This document shows, piece after piece, positions 1 through 8,819 of a stretch of DNA of 49,242 nt. The notes beneath the pieces were generated by a model, which was not told the origin of the DNA, ran no database searches, and worked only from the letters and a program-made list of their open reading frames with translations. The translations under genes were made by a program, and so were the position numbers. Source of the DNA: Myxococcales bacterium (GTDB lineage Bacteria > Myxococcota > Polyangia > Polyangiales > Polyangiaceae); assembly GCA_003151595.1 (NCBI GenBank), contig PLXW01000090.1, forward strand, positions 21,413 through 70,654. Reading direction: 5' to 3'. Within the stretch, counting starts at the first letter, position 1, and each line of letters begins with the position of its first letter.

Positions 1-608
1 TCGGCTTCGTCCATGTAGTGCGTCGTCACCAGCAGCGTGATCCCCTCGGCCGCCAGCGCGAACAGGAGATCCCACAGCTCGCGACGCGCGACCGGATCGA
101 TCCCCGCGGTCGGCTCGTCGAGGAACACCACGCGCGGCTCGTGCATGAGCGCCGTGCCGAGCGCGAGGCGCTGCTTCCATCCGCCCGAGAGGAGCCCCGC
201 GCGCCGGTCGACGTACGGACCGATGTGCGTGAGCTCGATGGCCGCGTCGCGCCGCGCCTTCAGGCGATCGCCCTTGAGGCCGTAGACGCGCGCGTAGAAC
301 TCGAGGTTCTCGCGGACGGTGAGGTCGTCGTACAGCGCGAACTTCTGGCTCATGTACCCGATGCGGCGGCGGATGGCGTCGCCCTCGGTGGCCACATTGA
401 GCCCCAGCACGGTGGCCGATCCCGACGTCGGCGCCAGCAGCCCGCACAGGATGCGAATGAGCGTCGACTTGCCGGAGCCGTTCGGACCGAGCAGGCCGTA
501 GATGGTCCCCGTGCGCACGGCGAGCTCGACCGCGTCGAGCGCCTTGAAGTCTCCGAAGTTGCGCGTCACGCCGTTGACGCGAATCGCGAGATCCGCGCCG
601 GTGGTCAT
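1..608 (-). CDS. ABC transporter ATP-binding subunit, drug-exporter type (3' end cut by window)
   Basis: Nucleotide-binding subunit of an ABC-2-type exporter, acting on the inner face of the inner membrane. Reading the minus strand from the ATG at 608 gives a Walker A GPNGSGK near residue 45, a signature LSGGWKQR and a Walker B VVFLDEPT followed by the H-loop stretch [11 protein letters not shown]; the frame then leaves the window at base 1, so about 202 residues are visible. The signature has Trp where this family usually has Met. Its ATG overlaps the stop of the upstream HlyD gene (ATGA at 605-608), so the two are translationally coupled and form an exporter like the YbhG/YbhF/YbhSR systems; the permease genes should lie beyond the window edge. 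Family assignment is firm; the substrate is unknown. Confidence 0.93.
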   Translation of the reverse strand, partial: MTTGADLAIRVNGVTRNFGDFKALDAVELAVRTGTIYGLLGPNGSGKSTLIRILCGLLAPTSGSATVLGLNVATEGDAIRRRIGYMSQKFALYDDLTVRENLEFYARVYGLKGDRLKARRDAAIELTHIGPYVDRRAGLLSGGWKQRLALGTALMHEPRVVFLDEPTAGIDPVARRELWDLLFALAAEGITLLVTTHYMDEA

Positions 609-1798
609 TTCGGCACGTGAATGAACGCGGCCATCCCCGCGCGGAGGTCGTCGCGCCCTTCGCGGAGGCCGATGCGCGTGGCGAACACCTGGTTCGCGCG
701 CTCGTCGGCCGTCTGCAGGTTGCGCGGCGAGTACTCGCCCACCTGGTTGATGTGCTCGACGATCCCCTTGAACGAGCGATCGGGGAACGAGTCGACCGAC
801 ACGGGGACTTCCTGGTTCGGATGGAGATGACCGAGCTGCGTCTCGGGGACGTAGATGCGCACGTAGAGCTGGTCGTCCTCGATGAGCGTCGCCGCGGTGC
901 CGTTCGGCGCGAGGATGTCGCCGGGGCGAAGGTCGAGCGACTCGACGCGCGAAGCGCGGGGCGCGCGGATGGCGAGCTCGTCGAGCATCGTCTTCACTTG
1001 ATCGAGCCGCCCTTGCGCCGCCGACACCTGCCCTTGCGCAGCCTTGATGTCCTCGACGCGCGACCCGGCGAACACCAGCTTCGCGCTGGCCCGCGCTTCG
1101 GCCGCGCGCGCCTGCGCCTGCGCGATGTCTTCGCGGCGCGAGCCGTTCTTCAGCTGATCGAGCGCCTGCGACGCCGCGTCACGCTGGGCGACCGCGCCGT
1201 GGAGCGCGGTGTCGGCGTCGTCCACTTGCGCCTGCGCGATCGACTGCGTGTCGAACAGCTTGTGCGCGCGATCCGCGTCGAGCTTCGCCTTGTCGACCGC
1301 CACCTGCGTCGCCACCAAGCGCGCGTTCGCCCCCGCGATCTCTTCCACGCGCGCGCCGGTCTTCGTCTCTTCGAGCGCGGCCATCGCCGTCTGCGTTCGG
1401 GCCCTCGCCTCGTCGAGCTCCTCGGGGCGCGCGCCTTTCTCCAGCTTCTCGAGATTCGCCTGCGCGACCTCGAGCTCCCCCTGCGTGATCAACCGCTGCG
1501 CCTCGAGGTCTCCCGGCTCCAGCGTCACCAGCACCGCGCCTTGCGCCGCGCGATCGCCTTCGCGCGCGAGCACCTCTTTCACGCGCCCGCCGACGCGCGA
1601 TCCGACGGCGATCGTCCGCGCCTCGACCGTCCCACTCCATTCGTACGGCCGCGCGCGATCCCACACGCGATACCCGCCGTACCCCACGGCGATCGCCGCA
1701 AGGACGGCGAGCGGCAGGAATCGGCGCGCGGACTTCTTCGCGACCGGAGGGTCGCCGACGGCGGCGGCGGTGCTGGAGATGGATGCTTGCGTCGCCAC
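605..1798 (-). CDS. HlyD-family membrane fusion protein
   Basis: Periplasmic adaptor of an ABC efflux system, 397 residues. An N-terminal cytoplasmic stretch is followed by one membrane anchor (about residues 28-45, [16 protein letters not shown]) and a biotinyl-lipoyl-like half ([20 protein letters not shown]). A long alpha-helical coiled-coil hairpin follows, then the second lipoyl half and a beta-barrel ([12 protein letters not shown]). The hairpin contains four copies of a short motif of the form GxRxE(D/E)(I/L)xxA ([40 protein letters not shown]), which sets the helical repeat. It precedes and overlaps the ATPase gene by 4 nt, so both are expressed as one operon reading out of the window. 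The start ATG at 1798 faces the divergent FAH-family gene only 59 bp away, so that gap must hold both promoters. Confidence 0.92.
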   Translation of the reverse strand: MATQASISSTAAAVGDPPVAKKSARRFLPLAVLAAIAVGYGGYRVWDRARPYEWSGTVEARTIAVGSRVGGRVKEVLAREGDRAAQGAVLVTLEPGDLEAQRLITQGELEVAQANLEKLEKGARPEELDEARARTQTAMAALEETKTGARVEEIAGANARLVATQVAVDKAKLDADRAHKLFDTQSIAQAQVDDADTALHGAVAQRDAASQALDQLKNGSRREDIAQAQARAAEARASAKLVFAGSRVEDIKAAQGQVSAAQGRLDQVKTMLDELAIRAPRASRVESLDLRPGDILAPNGTAATLIEDDQLYVRIYVPETQLGHLHPNQEVPVSVDSFPDRSFKGIVEHINQVGEYSPRNLQTADERANQVFATRIGLREGRDDLRAGMAAFIHVPK

Positions 1799-1857
1799 TG
1801 GGCCGCAGAATAGATGAACCGAGAGCCCTCCCCGTTTCGTAAGATTGGTTTTCCACC

Positions 1858-2625
1858 ATGCGGATTGCCCGGCTAGCCGTTCCTGACGGCGAAATCTCCT
1901 ACGCCCGCCTCGACGAAGGCATCGCGGAAATCCTCAGCGCGGCGCCGTGGAGCGACCACGGTCCGACGTCGGGCGAGCGCGCGCACCTCGCCTGGGAAGA
2001 GCGCGATCTCCGCTGCCCTGTGCAGCCGTCGAAGATCCTGTGCATCGGCCGCAACTACGCCGCGCACGCCAAGGAGCTGGGGAACGAGCCGCCGAGCGAG
2101 CCGCTCCTCTTCCTGAAGCCGCCGAGCGCCCTGCTCGATCCCGGAGGCACGATCCGACTGCCGCCGGAGAGCACGCGCGTGGAGCACGAAGCGGAGCTGG
2201 GGGTCGTCATCGGCCGGCGCGCGCGGAACGTCCGGAAGGAAGACGCGCTGGCGTACGTGTTCGGCTACACCTGCGTCGGCGACATCACCGCGCGCGACCT
2301 CCAGAAGAAGGACGGGCAGTGGGCCCGCGCGAAGGGCTTCGACACGTTCTGCCCGGTGGGGCCGTGGATCGAGACCGAGCTCGATCCGTCGCGCCTCTCC
2401 ATTCGCTGCCGGGTGAACGAGGACGTTCGGCAAGACGGCGTGACGTCGAGCATGATCTTCGACGTGCCGACGCTCATCGCCTACGCCAGCCGCATGATGA
2501 CGCTCGAGCCGGGCGATCTGCTGGTGACCGGGACGCCGGAGGGGGTCGGGCCGCTGGTCGAAGGCGACACGCTCGAGATCGAAGTGAGCGGCATCGGAGT
2601 GCTTCGGACGAGCGTCGCGAGGTGA
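1858..2625 (+). CDS. Fumarylacetoacetate hydrolase (FAH) family protein
   Basis: 255 residues with the full FAH-family fold: N-terminal small domain, then the catalytic core KILCIGRNYAAHAKE, the metal-binding ExE pair in EHEAELGVVIGRRARNV, the Asp of GYTCVGDITARD, the Lys-rich KGFDTFCPVGPWI segment and the C-terminal VTGTPEGVGPL motif. Family members cleave or decarboxylate 2-oxo acids (2-hydroxyhepta-2,4-diene-1,7-dioate isomerase, acylpyruvase, oxaloacetate decarboxylase). The length and N-terminus fit the short bacterial acylpyruvase-like branch, but the substrate cannot be read from sequence. It stops with TGA overlapping the GTG start of the next gene (GTGA, 2622-2625), so the two are translationally coupled. 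Confidence 0.9.
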   Translation: MRIARLAVPDGEISYARLDEGIAEILSAAPWSDHGPTSGERAHLAWEERDLRCPVQPSKILCIGRNYAAHAKELGNEPPSEPLLFLKPPSALLDPGGTIRLPPESTRVEHEAELGVVIGRRARNVRKEDALAYVFGYTCVGDITARDLQKKDGQWARAKGFDTFCPVGPWIETELDPSRLSIRCRVNEDVRQDGVTSSMIFDVPTLIAYASRMMTLEPGDLLVTGTPEGVGPLVEGDTLEIEVSGIGVLRTSVAR

Positions 2626-3398
2626 ATCGCGCCGCGTGGGTCGCGATCGCGGGCGCTGCGATCGCGGGGGTGGTCGCGGTGATCGCGGCGACCCGGGCCA
2701 CGGGCGGTGACGAGGTCGCGTGCGGCGCGCCGTTCGTGGTGGCCGACTGGCGCTGTTGCGACACGCGCGAAGTGAACGGCGGAGCGTGCGCGCGCTCGAC
2801 GGCGCCCGCGGCGCGCATGGTCCACGTCCCCGCCACGCGCTTGCTCCTCGGCCCGTCCGATTGGGAAGCCGAAGGGCGCGTGGCGCCGCGCGTGCTCGAA
2901 GTGCGGGCGTTCGACCTCGACGCCTTCGAAGCGCACGCGACAGACGGCGCCGATCAGGCACGCGCGCTCTCCGGTCTCTCCTTCGCCGACGCGGACGCCT
3001 ACTGCCGCGCGCACGGCGGGCGCGTGCCCACCGAAGACGAATGGATCGCCGCCGCCGCCGGCCCCGACGCGCATCGCTACCCCTGGGGCGACACCGGCGC
3101 GGTGTGTCGGCGCGGCGCGTGGGGCCTCTCCACCGGGCCGTGCGCACGAGCCGCCGCCGGCCCCGACAGCGTCGGCGCGCACCCTGACGGCGCGACGGCG
3201 CTGGGCCTCCAGGACATGGCCGGCAACGTCGCCGAGTGGACCACGCGCGATCACGCGAGCCCCGTGGCGCACGGCGGATCGTGGGCCAGCGCGCTCGCGA
3301 CCGAGCTTCGCACCTGGTCGCGCCTCGAGATCGATCCCGCGTCGCACGACCCTCGCGTCGGCGTTCGGTGCGCGAAGGACCCCCAAGCGGCGCGCTAG
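2622..3398 (+). CDS. Formylglycine-generating-enzyme-like (SUMF1/FGE-sulfatase) membrane-anchored protein
   Basis: 258 residues from a GTG that overlaps the preceding stop. An N-terminal hydrophobic helix (AWVAIAGAAIAGVVAVIAA, about residues 4-22) is an uncleaved anchor or signal, placing the rest outside the cytoplasm. After a Cys-containing linker comes an FGE-sulfatase fold: FADADAYCRAHGGRVPTEDEW, YPWGD, GLQDMAGNVAEWT, HGGSWAS, and a terminal DPRVGVRCAKD. These are the standard landmarks of the family, which includes sulfatase-activating oxidases, EgtB-like enzymes and many non-catalytic ligand-binding domains. I see no clear catalytic Cys pair and no sulfatase nearby, so an enzymatic role is not supported. 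The protein is more likely a periplasmic binding or regulatory member. No ATG option fits better. Confidence 0.85.
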   Translation: MNRAAWVAIAGAAIAGVVAVIAATRATGGDEVACGAPFVVADWRCCDTREVNGGACARSTAPAARMVHVPATRLLLGPSDWEAEGRVAPRVLEVRAFDLDAFEAHATDGADQARALSGLSFADADAYCRAHGGRVPTEDEWIAAAAGPDAHRYPWGDTGAVCRRGAWGLSTGPCARAAAGPDSVGAHPDGATALGLQDMAGNVAEWTTRDHASPVAHGGSWASALATELRTWSRLEIDPASHDPRVGVRCAKDPQAAR

Positions 3399-3444
3399 GC
3401 GACCAGGCGTCCGCAACATGACCGGTGCTAGATTCATCGACCCC

Positions 3445-4683
3445 ATGACGTGCGCCGTCTTCTGCATCGGCACGGAGCTCACTCGCGGAGAGCTCGTGGA
3501 CACCAACGGTCCGTGGCTCGCCGCCGCGCTCACGGATCTCGGCTTCGAGGTCGCCGAGAAGGCCACGGTCGACGACGACCCCGCGCGCATCATCGCCACG
3601 CTGAAGCGCCTCGCAGGCTGGGCGAAGGTCATCGTGTGCACCGGCGGCCTCGGCCCCACGACCGACGACATGACGAGCGAAGCCGTGGCCGAAGCGCTCG
3701 GTGTCCCGGTCGAACGCGACGAAGGATCGCTCGACGCCATCCGCCGCCGCTTCGAAAAGATCGGCCGCACGATGAGCGAGTCGAACGCCAAGCAGGCCGA
3801 CTTCCCGCGCGGCGCCGACGTGCTGGCGAACCCCATCGGCACCGCGCCCGGCTTCTGCGTCACAATCGGCGAGGCGACCGCGTTCTTCATGCCCGGCGTG
3901 CCGCGCGAGATGAAGCGCATGTTCGACGAGCAGGTCGTCCCGCGCATCCGCCCGCTCGCGCCGAACGACAGCCATCAGGTGCGCCTCCGCACGTTCGGCT
4001 TGCCCGAGAGCATCGTCGGCGAGCGGCTCGCCGGCATCGAAGAGACCTTCACCGGCGTGACAATCGGCTACCGCGCGCACTTCCCCGAGATCGAAGTGAA
4101 GGTCCTCGCCCGCGCGCGCGACGAAGCCTCCGCCCACGCCCTGTGCGACGCGGCCGCGGCCGAAGTGAAGAAGCGTCTGGCCGACGTGGTCTATGGCGAC
4201 GGCGACGACACGTTCGCCGGCGTCGTCGGTCGCGCGCTGCGATCGCGCGGGTACACGCTGGCGATCGCCGAGTCGTGCACCGGCGGCCTCGTGGGTCACA
4301 TGCTCACGCGCGAGCCGGGCGCGAGCGACTTCCTCCTGGTCGACGCCGTGACGTACGCGAACAGCGCGAAGACGCAGCTCCTCGGCGTCGGCGAAGACGT
4401 GCTGCGCGGTCACGGCGCGGTGAGCGCGGAGGTGGCCGCGGCGATGGCCGAGGGGGTTCGTCGCGTGTCGGGCGCGGACGTGGCCCTCTCGCTCACCGGC
4501 GTCGCCGGACCGACCGGCGGCACCGACGAGAAGCCGGTCGGCACCGTGTACATCGCGCTCGCTTCACCGAAGGGGACGATCGTGAAGCATCGCTCGCTCG
4601 GGAGCTTCGGCGATCGCGTGATGATCCAGACGCTGGCGTCGTACGTCGGGCTTCAGCTCGTGCGCGAAGCGTGCGCCGTCTGA
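3445..4683 (+). CDS. cinA: CinA: competence/damage-inducible protein, nicotinamide-nucleotide amidase
   Basis: Two-domain CinA of 412 residues. The N-terminal MoCF/molybdopterin-binding-like domain starts AVFCIGTELTRGELVDTN and carries VCTGGLGPTTDDMT, the ADP-ribose pyrophosphatase-type module. The C-terminal amidase domain has AIAESCTGGLVGHMLTREPG with the catalytic Ser near residue 277, then YANSAKTQLLGV and LTGVAGPTGGT with the typical PVGTVYIAL strand. The C-terminal enzyme deamidates nicotinamide mononucleotide in pyridine-nucleotide recycling. An in-frame ATG at 3418 would add nine residues, but homology begins at the 3445 ATG. It converges on the metallopeptidase-like gene with only 4 bp between the stops and no visible terminator hairpin. 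Confidence 0.93.
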   Translation: MTCAVFCIGTELTRGELVDTNGPWLAAALTDLGFEVAEKATVDDDPARIIATLKRLAGWAKVIVCTGGLGPTTDDMTSEAVAEALGVPVERDEGSLDAIRRRFEKIGRTMSESNAKQADFPRGADVLANPIGTAPGFCVTIGEATAFFMPGVPREMKRMFDEQVVPRIRPLAPNDSHQVRLRTFGLPESIVGERLAGIEETFTGVTIGYRAHFPEIEVKVLARARDEASAHALCDAAAAEVKKRLADVVYGDGDDTFAGVVGRALRSRGYTLAIAESCTGGLVGHMLTREPGASDFLLVDAVTYANSAKTQLLGVGEDVLRGHGAVSAEVAAAMAEGVRRVSGADVALSLTGVAGPTGGTDEKPVGTVYIALASPKGTIVKHRSLGSFGDRVMIQTLASYVGLQLVREACAV

Positions 4684-4687
4684 TCGA

Positions 4688-6133
4688 TCACTCCCCCGCG
4701 ATCTCGTCCGCCCACTTCTTCACCACGGCGCACGTCGCCGCCGATGCCCACTTCGCCCCCGTCGTCGCCGGCCCCGCCAGGATCACCAGATCGCGCCCGC
4801 GCTTCATCACGGCTAGCGGCCCGAGCGTCGGGCGCTCCACGCACACCCACGAACCATCGCGCGCCGCGGGCTTCCCCACCGTCGCCGCGATCCCGTCGGC
4901 CACCGCCGGAAACGGATCGCCCCCCGCGCGTTGCGCGTCGTACCGCAGGTGAATCGCCATCGCCGCACGATCCCCGTTCATCGCCAGCACCGCGCGATCC
5001 CCGCCCCACCCCGCCGCCGCCTTCTTCGACGCCTCGTCCCCCATCCACTCCTCGAACGAGAGCTGAATCCCCAGCTCACCGTTCGTGTCTTCGTCCACCG
5101 CCGACCAACCCGCCCCGAGCGCCGCCATCGTCGGCGCCTTCACGGCGATCGCCCCTTCGCGCGCGCGCCATTTGTCGACGTGAAGGATCTGCTCCGTCGT
5201 CTTCGGCATCGCCGCCCACGTCGCATCGACCGACTTCCACCCGCCGCTCCGGCGGATCGCGTTCACGAACACGGTCCCGTGAGTGTACGGCGCGACGAGC
5301 GACGTCCGCATGATGTGCGGCGCGCTCGCCGCCGGCCCCGAGCTCACGCTCTCGTTCACCTGCTCGATGAACAGCTCGTCGGGGAGATCGAGCGCGGTCG
5401 CTCCGGGCTGCGCGCCGGCGATCATCACGTCGGCCATGGCGCTCGTCGCGTCCCCCTCCGCGAGCGCGGAGAACGCGGCCTGCTCGTCGCTCTTGCCGGC
5501 CTGGTACTTCGAGTGTGGCTTCAGATCGAAGTGCTGGTCCTGGAGCGAGTGCACCAGCTCGTGGGAGAGCGTCGCGTCGGCGTTCTCGGCGGTGAGATCG
5601 GCGGCCATGTACATCGTGCCGTCGCTCTCTTCGTAGAACCCGGCGAGCTGCGCCTCGAGCAGCTTGAACGTCTCGGCCTCGTAGTCCATCTGCGGCGAGA
5701 TGAACCCGAACAGCTGGAGCTCCATCCCTTCGTGACGGATGACGGCCGACGGCACTTCGCGATCGACGTGCGCCTTCACCTTGGCGATGAGCGCGTCGCG
5801 CGCCAGCACCACGCCCGGCACCGAGCGCAGCGCCGCGAGGCCACGCGCGTGCGTCACCTTCGCCATCGCCGCCGCCACGCGGTCGTCGTCACGTCCCGCC
5901 GCGACCTGCCCGCTCGGCGCTAGCGCGTTCGCGACGCTCGCCGCAGCGCTCGACGCATCGAGCCCGTCGGTCGGATCGGCCACGTGCGGCACCACCGCGA
6001 GGTTCGTCGCCGCGTCGGCCGAGTCGAGATCGAACGCGCCCGTCGCCCGCCCGAGCCCGTTGCCGCACGCCACCACGAGCGACGCGATCGGCACCGCGAT
6101 CGCGATCGCCCCGCAAACTGCGCGCGCCCTCAC
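4688..6133 (-). CDS. Putative zinc-metallopeptidase-like lipoprotein (HELVH motif)
   Basis: 481 residues from a GTG that overlaps the rpe stop (GTGA at 6130-6133). A lipoprotein signal precedes Cys23 (lipobox VVAC). The mature part carries HELVH at residues 191-195 and, about 30 residues on, AEGDA with Glu226: the HExxH...E pattern of gluzincin-type zinc peptidases. Around it FGFISPQMDYEAETFKLL and SLQDQHFDL are typical of an uncharacterised deltaproteobacterial family. The rest (to residue 481) has no domain I can name. The coupling to rpe is positional only; I see no functional link. Proteolytic activity is inferred from the motif. The role could equally be structural or regulatory at the envelope. 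Confidence 0.8.
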   Translation of the reverse strand: MRARAVCGAIAIAVPIASLVVACGNGLGRATGAFDLDSADAATNLAVVPHVADPTDGLDASSAAASVANALAPSGQVAAGRDDDRVAAAMAKVTHARGLAALRSVPGVVLARDALIAKVKAHVDREVPSAVIRHEGMELQLFGFISPQMDYEAETFKLLEAQLAGFYEESDGTMYMAADLTAENADATLSHELVHSLQDQHFDLKPHSKYQAGKSDEQAAFSALAEGDATSAMADVMIAGAQPGATALDLPDELFIEQVNESVSSGPAASAPHIMRTSLVAPYTHGTVFVNAIRRSGGWKSVDATWAAMPKTTEQILHVDKWRAREGAIAVKAPTMAALGAGWSAVDEDTNGELGIQLSFEEWMGDEASKKAAAGWGGDRAVLAMNGDRAAMAIHLRYDAQRAGGDPFPAVADGIAATVGKPAARDGSWVCVERPTLGPLAVMKRGRDLVILAGPATTGAKWASAATCAVVKKWADEIAGE

Positions 6134-6810
6134 TTCGCGGCCCCCGCATCCCCTTCGCGTCGAATGGCAAGGATGGCCTGCGCGTAGTCGGCGTGCGTGA
6201 ACACGGCGTTCCCCGCCACCATCACGCGCGCCCCCGCCTCCGCTGCCGCGCGCACGGTCTTCTCCGAAATCCCGCCGTCGATCTGCAGCGCCACGTCGCG
6301 GCCCGTGGCGTCGATCATCTTCCGGATCGCGCGCACCTTCGGCAGCACCTCGGGGATGAACGACTGCCCGCCGAACCCCGGGTTCACGCTCATCACCAGC
6401 ACCAGGTCCGCGACTTCGATCACGTAACGAAGCGTGTCTTCGTTCGTCGACGGATTGAGCACCACGCCGGCGCGCATCCCCAGCGACTTGATGTGCTGCA
6501 GCGTGCGGTGCAAGTGCACGCACGTCTCGACGTGCACCGTGAGCCCGTCGGCGCCGGCCTCCTTGAAGGCCTCGATGTACTTCTCCGGCTCCACGATCAT
6601 CAGGTGGCAATCGACCGGCTTCTTCGTCGCCGCGCGCACCGCTTTGACGACCACGGGACCGATCGTGATGTTCGGCACGAAGCGCCCGTCCATCACGTCG
6701 ACGTGAATCCAATCGGCGCCGGACCGATCGACGCGACCGACCTCATCGGCCAACCGTCCGAAGTCGGCGGAGAGGATCGACGGAGCAATCAGGACGCGGC
6801 GCGAATCCAT
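6130..6810 (-). CDS. rpe: Ribulose-phosphate 3-epimerase
   Basis: 226-residue TIM-barrel enzyme that interconverts ribulose 5-phosphate and xylulose 5-phosphate in the pentose phosphate and Calvin pathways. Diagnostic stretches: IAPSILSADFGRL at the N-terminus, WIHVDVMDGRFVPNIT with the metal-binding His and catalytic Asp, VDCHLMI, VMSVNPGFGGQSF, and LQIDGGI with the second catalytic Asp followed by the phosphate-binding VAGNAVF. I chose the ATG at 6810 because the family begins there (MDSRRVLIAPS). A longer frame runs to 6894 but would overlap the divergent GNAT gene. Rpe is first in a two-gene operon with the metallopeptidase-like lipoprotein. Confidence 0.96.
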   Translation of the reverse strand: MDSRRVLIAPSILSADFGRLADEVGRVDRSGADWIHVDVMDGRFVPNITIGPVVVKAVRAATKKPVDCHLMIVEPEKYIEAFKEAGADGLTVHVETCVHLHRTLQHIKSLGMRAGVVLNPSTNEDTLRYVIEVADLVLVMSVNPGFGGQSFIPEVLPKVRAIRKMIDATGRDVALQIDGGISEKTVRAAAEAGARVMVAGNAVFTHADYAQAILAIRREGDAGAAK

Positions 6811-6871
6811 GGCTGGCAGTATCAACATGCGCGTTGCGCGCGCCAGAGAAAGCGTGAAACTCTCAGCCGCG

Positions 6872-7336
6872 ATGCAGCCGCGCCGGATCACCAAGGGTGA
6901 CTTCGATCAGATCGTCGAGGTCATCGACCGCTGGTGGGGCGGTCCCATCGGCACGTTCGCGCACCCCATTTTCTTCTACGAGCTGGGGGACAAGGCGCTC
7001 ATCGTCGAGGACGCCGGTAGGCTGGTCGGCTTCCTCCTCGGGTTCATCGCGCAGGATCCGGTGAAGACCGGCTACGTGCACCTCGTCGGCATCCACCCCG
7101 AGTACCGTCGCCGCGGCGTGGGGCGCATGCTGTACGAGTCGTTCACCGACACGTGCTCCGCGGCCGGCTGCGTGCGCATGAAAGCGATCACGACGCTGGG
7201 GAACGAAGGCTCGCAGCGCTTCCACCTCGCGCTCGGCTGGGAGGCGTCCGAGATCGACGACTACGCCGGCCCCTCCCGGAAGCGCATCGTCTTCACGAAA
7301 GACCTGGGCGTCACGGTCCCCACGCGGGCGAGCTGA
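6872..7336 (+). CDS. GNAT-family N-acetyltransferase
   Basis: About 154 residues with the acetyl-CoA-binding A motif VHLVGIHPEYRRRGVGRMLYE, preceded by the beta strands ALIVEDAGRLVGFLLGF and followed by motif B-like GNEGSQRFHLALGWEAS. The start RRITKGDFDQIVEVIDRWWGG matches GNAT N-termini, which is why I place the start at the ATG at 6872. In-frame ATGs at 6809 and 6827 and a GTG at 6854 exist, and the 6809 one would overlap the divergent rpe start. No Shine-Dalgarno is decisive. The substrate is not predictable. Convergent or co-directional partners give no clue. Confidence 0.88.
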   Translation: MQPRRITKGDFDQIVEVIDRWWGGPIGTFAHPIFFYELGDKALIVEDAGRLVGFLLGFIAQDPVKTGYVHLVGIHPEYRRRGVGRMLYESFTDTCSAAGCVRMKAITTLGNEGSQRFHLALGWEASEIDDYAGPSRKRIVFTKDLGVTVPTRAS

Positions 7337-7382
7337 GGCGGGGCGTGGTAGGAACTCGCGAGGCCGGCGCGCGGAGCGAGAG

Positions 7383-8258
7383 ATGAGTCGAGCGAGCAAA
7401 CGCGGGTGGTTCGTCGCGAGCGCTGGCGTCCTCGCGCTCGTCGTCGCGGGCGCCGCGTGCTCGAAAGTCGCTCCGAACGAGACGACCACCGACGCCGGCG
7501 GCACGCCTCCGACCGAAGGGGACTCGTCCTTCGCCGACTCGGGCCCCGGCTTCACGCTCGACGCTCTCCCCACGACGTTCGACGACGCGACCCTCCCCGA
7601 CGACGCGAGCGACGACGCGCCGGTCACGCCACCGGCCGACAGCGGCCTCGTCTCGTGCCACAAGCCCTCGCCCGGCGACCCGTGCGGGCTCGATCCGCAG
7701 TGCGACTGCCCCTCGCAGGAGACCTGCGACCTCGATGGCGGCGAAGGGACCGTCTGCGTCGTCGCCGGCAACGCGCTCGTCGGTCACGGCTGCACCGCGA
7801 GCGCGAGCTGCGCCCCTGGGCTCACGTGCTCGGACGGCGTCTGTCGCCCGTACTGCACGCTCACCAGCGACGCCGGCTGCAACGCGAAGCTCGCCGAGGG
7901 GGGCACGTGCGTCTCGCTCACCGGCAGCGACGCCGGCCCGCTCGCGCATTACGGCACCTGCTCCATCAACTGCCAGCTCCAGGATCCGAACGGATGTGGC
8001 GCGACCGGCGATCTGAACGGTGGCTGCATCTCCGACAACGCCGGCGGCACGGATTGCATCGGCATGGGTCTCACGACCATCGGCGGCGCCTGCACCTACA
8101 TCAACGATTGCAAGCCGGGCCTGGTCTGCGCCGGCCAGTGTCTCCAGTGGTGCCGCATCGGCCACTCCCCTTCTGATTGCGGCGACGGCGAAGCGTGCCA
8201 GACCTTCGGCGGCGGACCTGTCGCCGCGAACGGCGTCGATTACGGCTATTGTCCTTAG
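7383..8258 (+). CDS. Cys-rich secreted lipoprotein, function unknown
   Basis: 291 residues. A basic N-terminus and hydrophobic helix end in the lipobox VAGAAC (Cys about residue 26), so the product should be lipid-anchored. Residues 30-90 are a low-complexity Asp/Ala/Pro/Thr linker, and the rest is built of Cys-rich repeats of the pattern GxxCxxxxxCxxGLxCxxGxC (GHGCTASASCAPGLTCSDG, GACTYINDCKPGLVCAG). Such repeats are common in myxobacterial surface lipoproteins and are probably disulphide-bonded. A GGAGCGAG ribosome-binding site lies just before the ATG. It ends 11 bp before the cyclic-nucleotide-binding gene and may share its transcript. Confidence 0.82.
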   Translation: MSRASKRGWFVASAGVLALVVAGAACSKVAPNETTTDAGGTPPTEGDSSFADSGPGFTLDALPTTFDDATLPDDASDDAPVTPPADSGLVSCHKPSPGDPCGLDPQCDCPSQETCDLDGGEGTVCVVAGNALVGHGCTASASCAPGLTCSDGVCRPYCTLTSDAGCNAKLAEGGTCVSLTGSDAGPLAHYGTCSINCQLQDPNGCGATGDLNGGCISDNAGGTDCIGMGLTTIGGACTYINDCKPGLVCAGQCLQWCRIGHSPSDCGDGEACQTFGGGPVAANGVDYGYCP

Positions 8259-8269
8259 AGAGAATCCCC

Positions 8270-8818
8270 ATGACGAACGCACGCCAGACTCCCCTGCATC
8301 CGGTCGCCGGCCATCGCTCCGAGGCTCCCGCGCTCACGGTCGACAAGCTGCGCGAGATCGGTCTGTTCGGCGCGCTCTCGGACGACGTGCTCGTGCACCT
8401 CACCTCGACGCTGAAGCAGCACACGGCGCTCCCTGGCGAGATGCTCTTTCGCGAAGGAGACCTCGCGCACGAGATGTTCGTGCTGCTCGACGGCGAAGTG
8501 GAGGTCGTGAAGAAGAGCCGCGCCGGTCGCGAGCATCGCATCGCGCTCCTCGGTCCGGCCGACTGCTTCGGTGAGATGTCGCTCATCGACATGCAGGCCC
8601 GCTCGGCGACCGTGCGCTCGGTCGCGCCATCGCGCCTCCTCCGCATCTCGTCGGAGGACATGGACGCGCTCTACCGCCACGACCTGAAGTCGTACGCGCT
8701 CATCACGCTGAACATCGCGCGCGATCTCTCGCGCCGCCTGCGCGTGACCGACGGCATCCTCGCCGAGTTCACGGCGAACGTGCTCGAAGACTACGTCCGC
8801 GCGCGCCGCACGAAGTAG
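8270..8818 (+). CDS. Stand-alone cyclic-nucleotide-binding domain protein
   Basis: 182 residues. After a 25-residue N-terminal tail comes one CNB/CAP-type domain: IGLFGALSDDVLVHLTS, the PGEMLFREGDLAHEMFVLLDGEVEV beta-roll, LLGPADCFGEMSLID as the phosphate-binding cassette, and ARSATVRSVAPSRLLRIS. A C-terminal helix (LNIARDLSRRLRVTDGILAEF) follows but there is no helix-turn-helix, so it is not a CRP-type regulator. The Gly-Glu pair of the cassette is present, while the usual Arg that contacts the cyclic phosphate is replaced around QARSAT, where an Arg is still available. It may act as a cyclic-nucleotide sensor for a partner protein. The start is the ATG at 8270, 11 bp after the preceding stop. 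Confidence 0.88.
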   Translation: MTNARQTPLHPVAGHRSEAPALTVDKLREIGLFGALSDDVLVHLTSTLKQHTALPGEMLFREGDLAHEMFVLLDGEVEVVKKSRAGREHRIALLGPADCFGEMSLIDMQARSATVRSVAPSRLLRISSEDMDALYRHDLKSYALITLNIARDLSRRLRVTDGILAEFTANVLEDYVRARRTK

Positions 8819-8819
8819 C

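Noticed and set aside
1873..4413. 846-residue minus-strand open frame across the FAH, FGE-like and CinA genes
   Set aside because: Antisense to three well-supported genes. Its Arg/Ala/Gly-rich composition is the usual GC-rich shadow.
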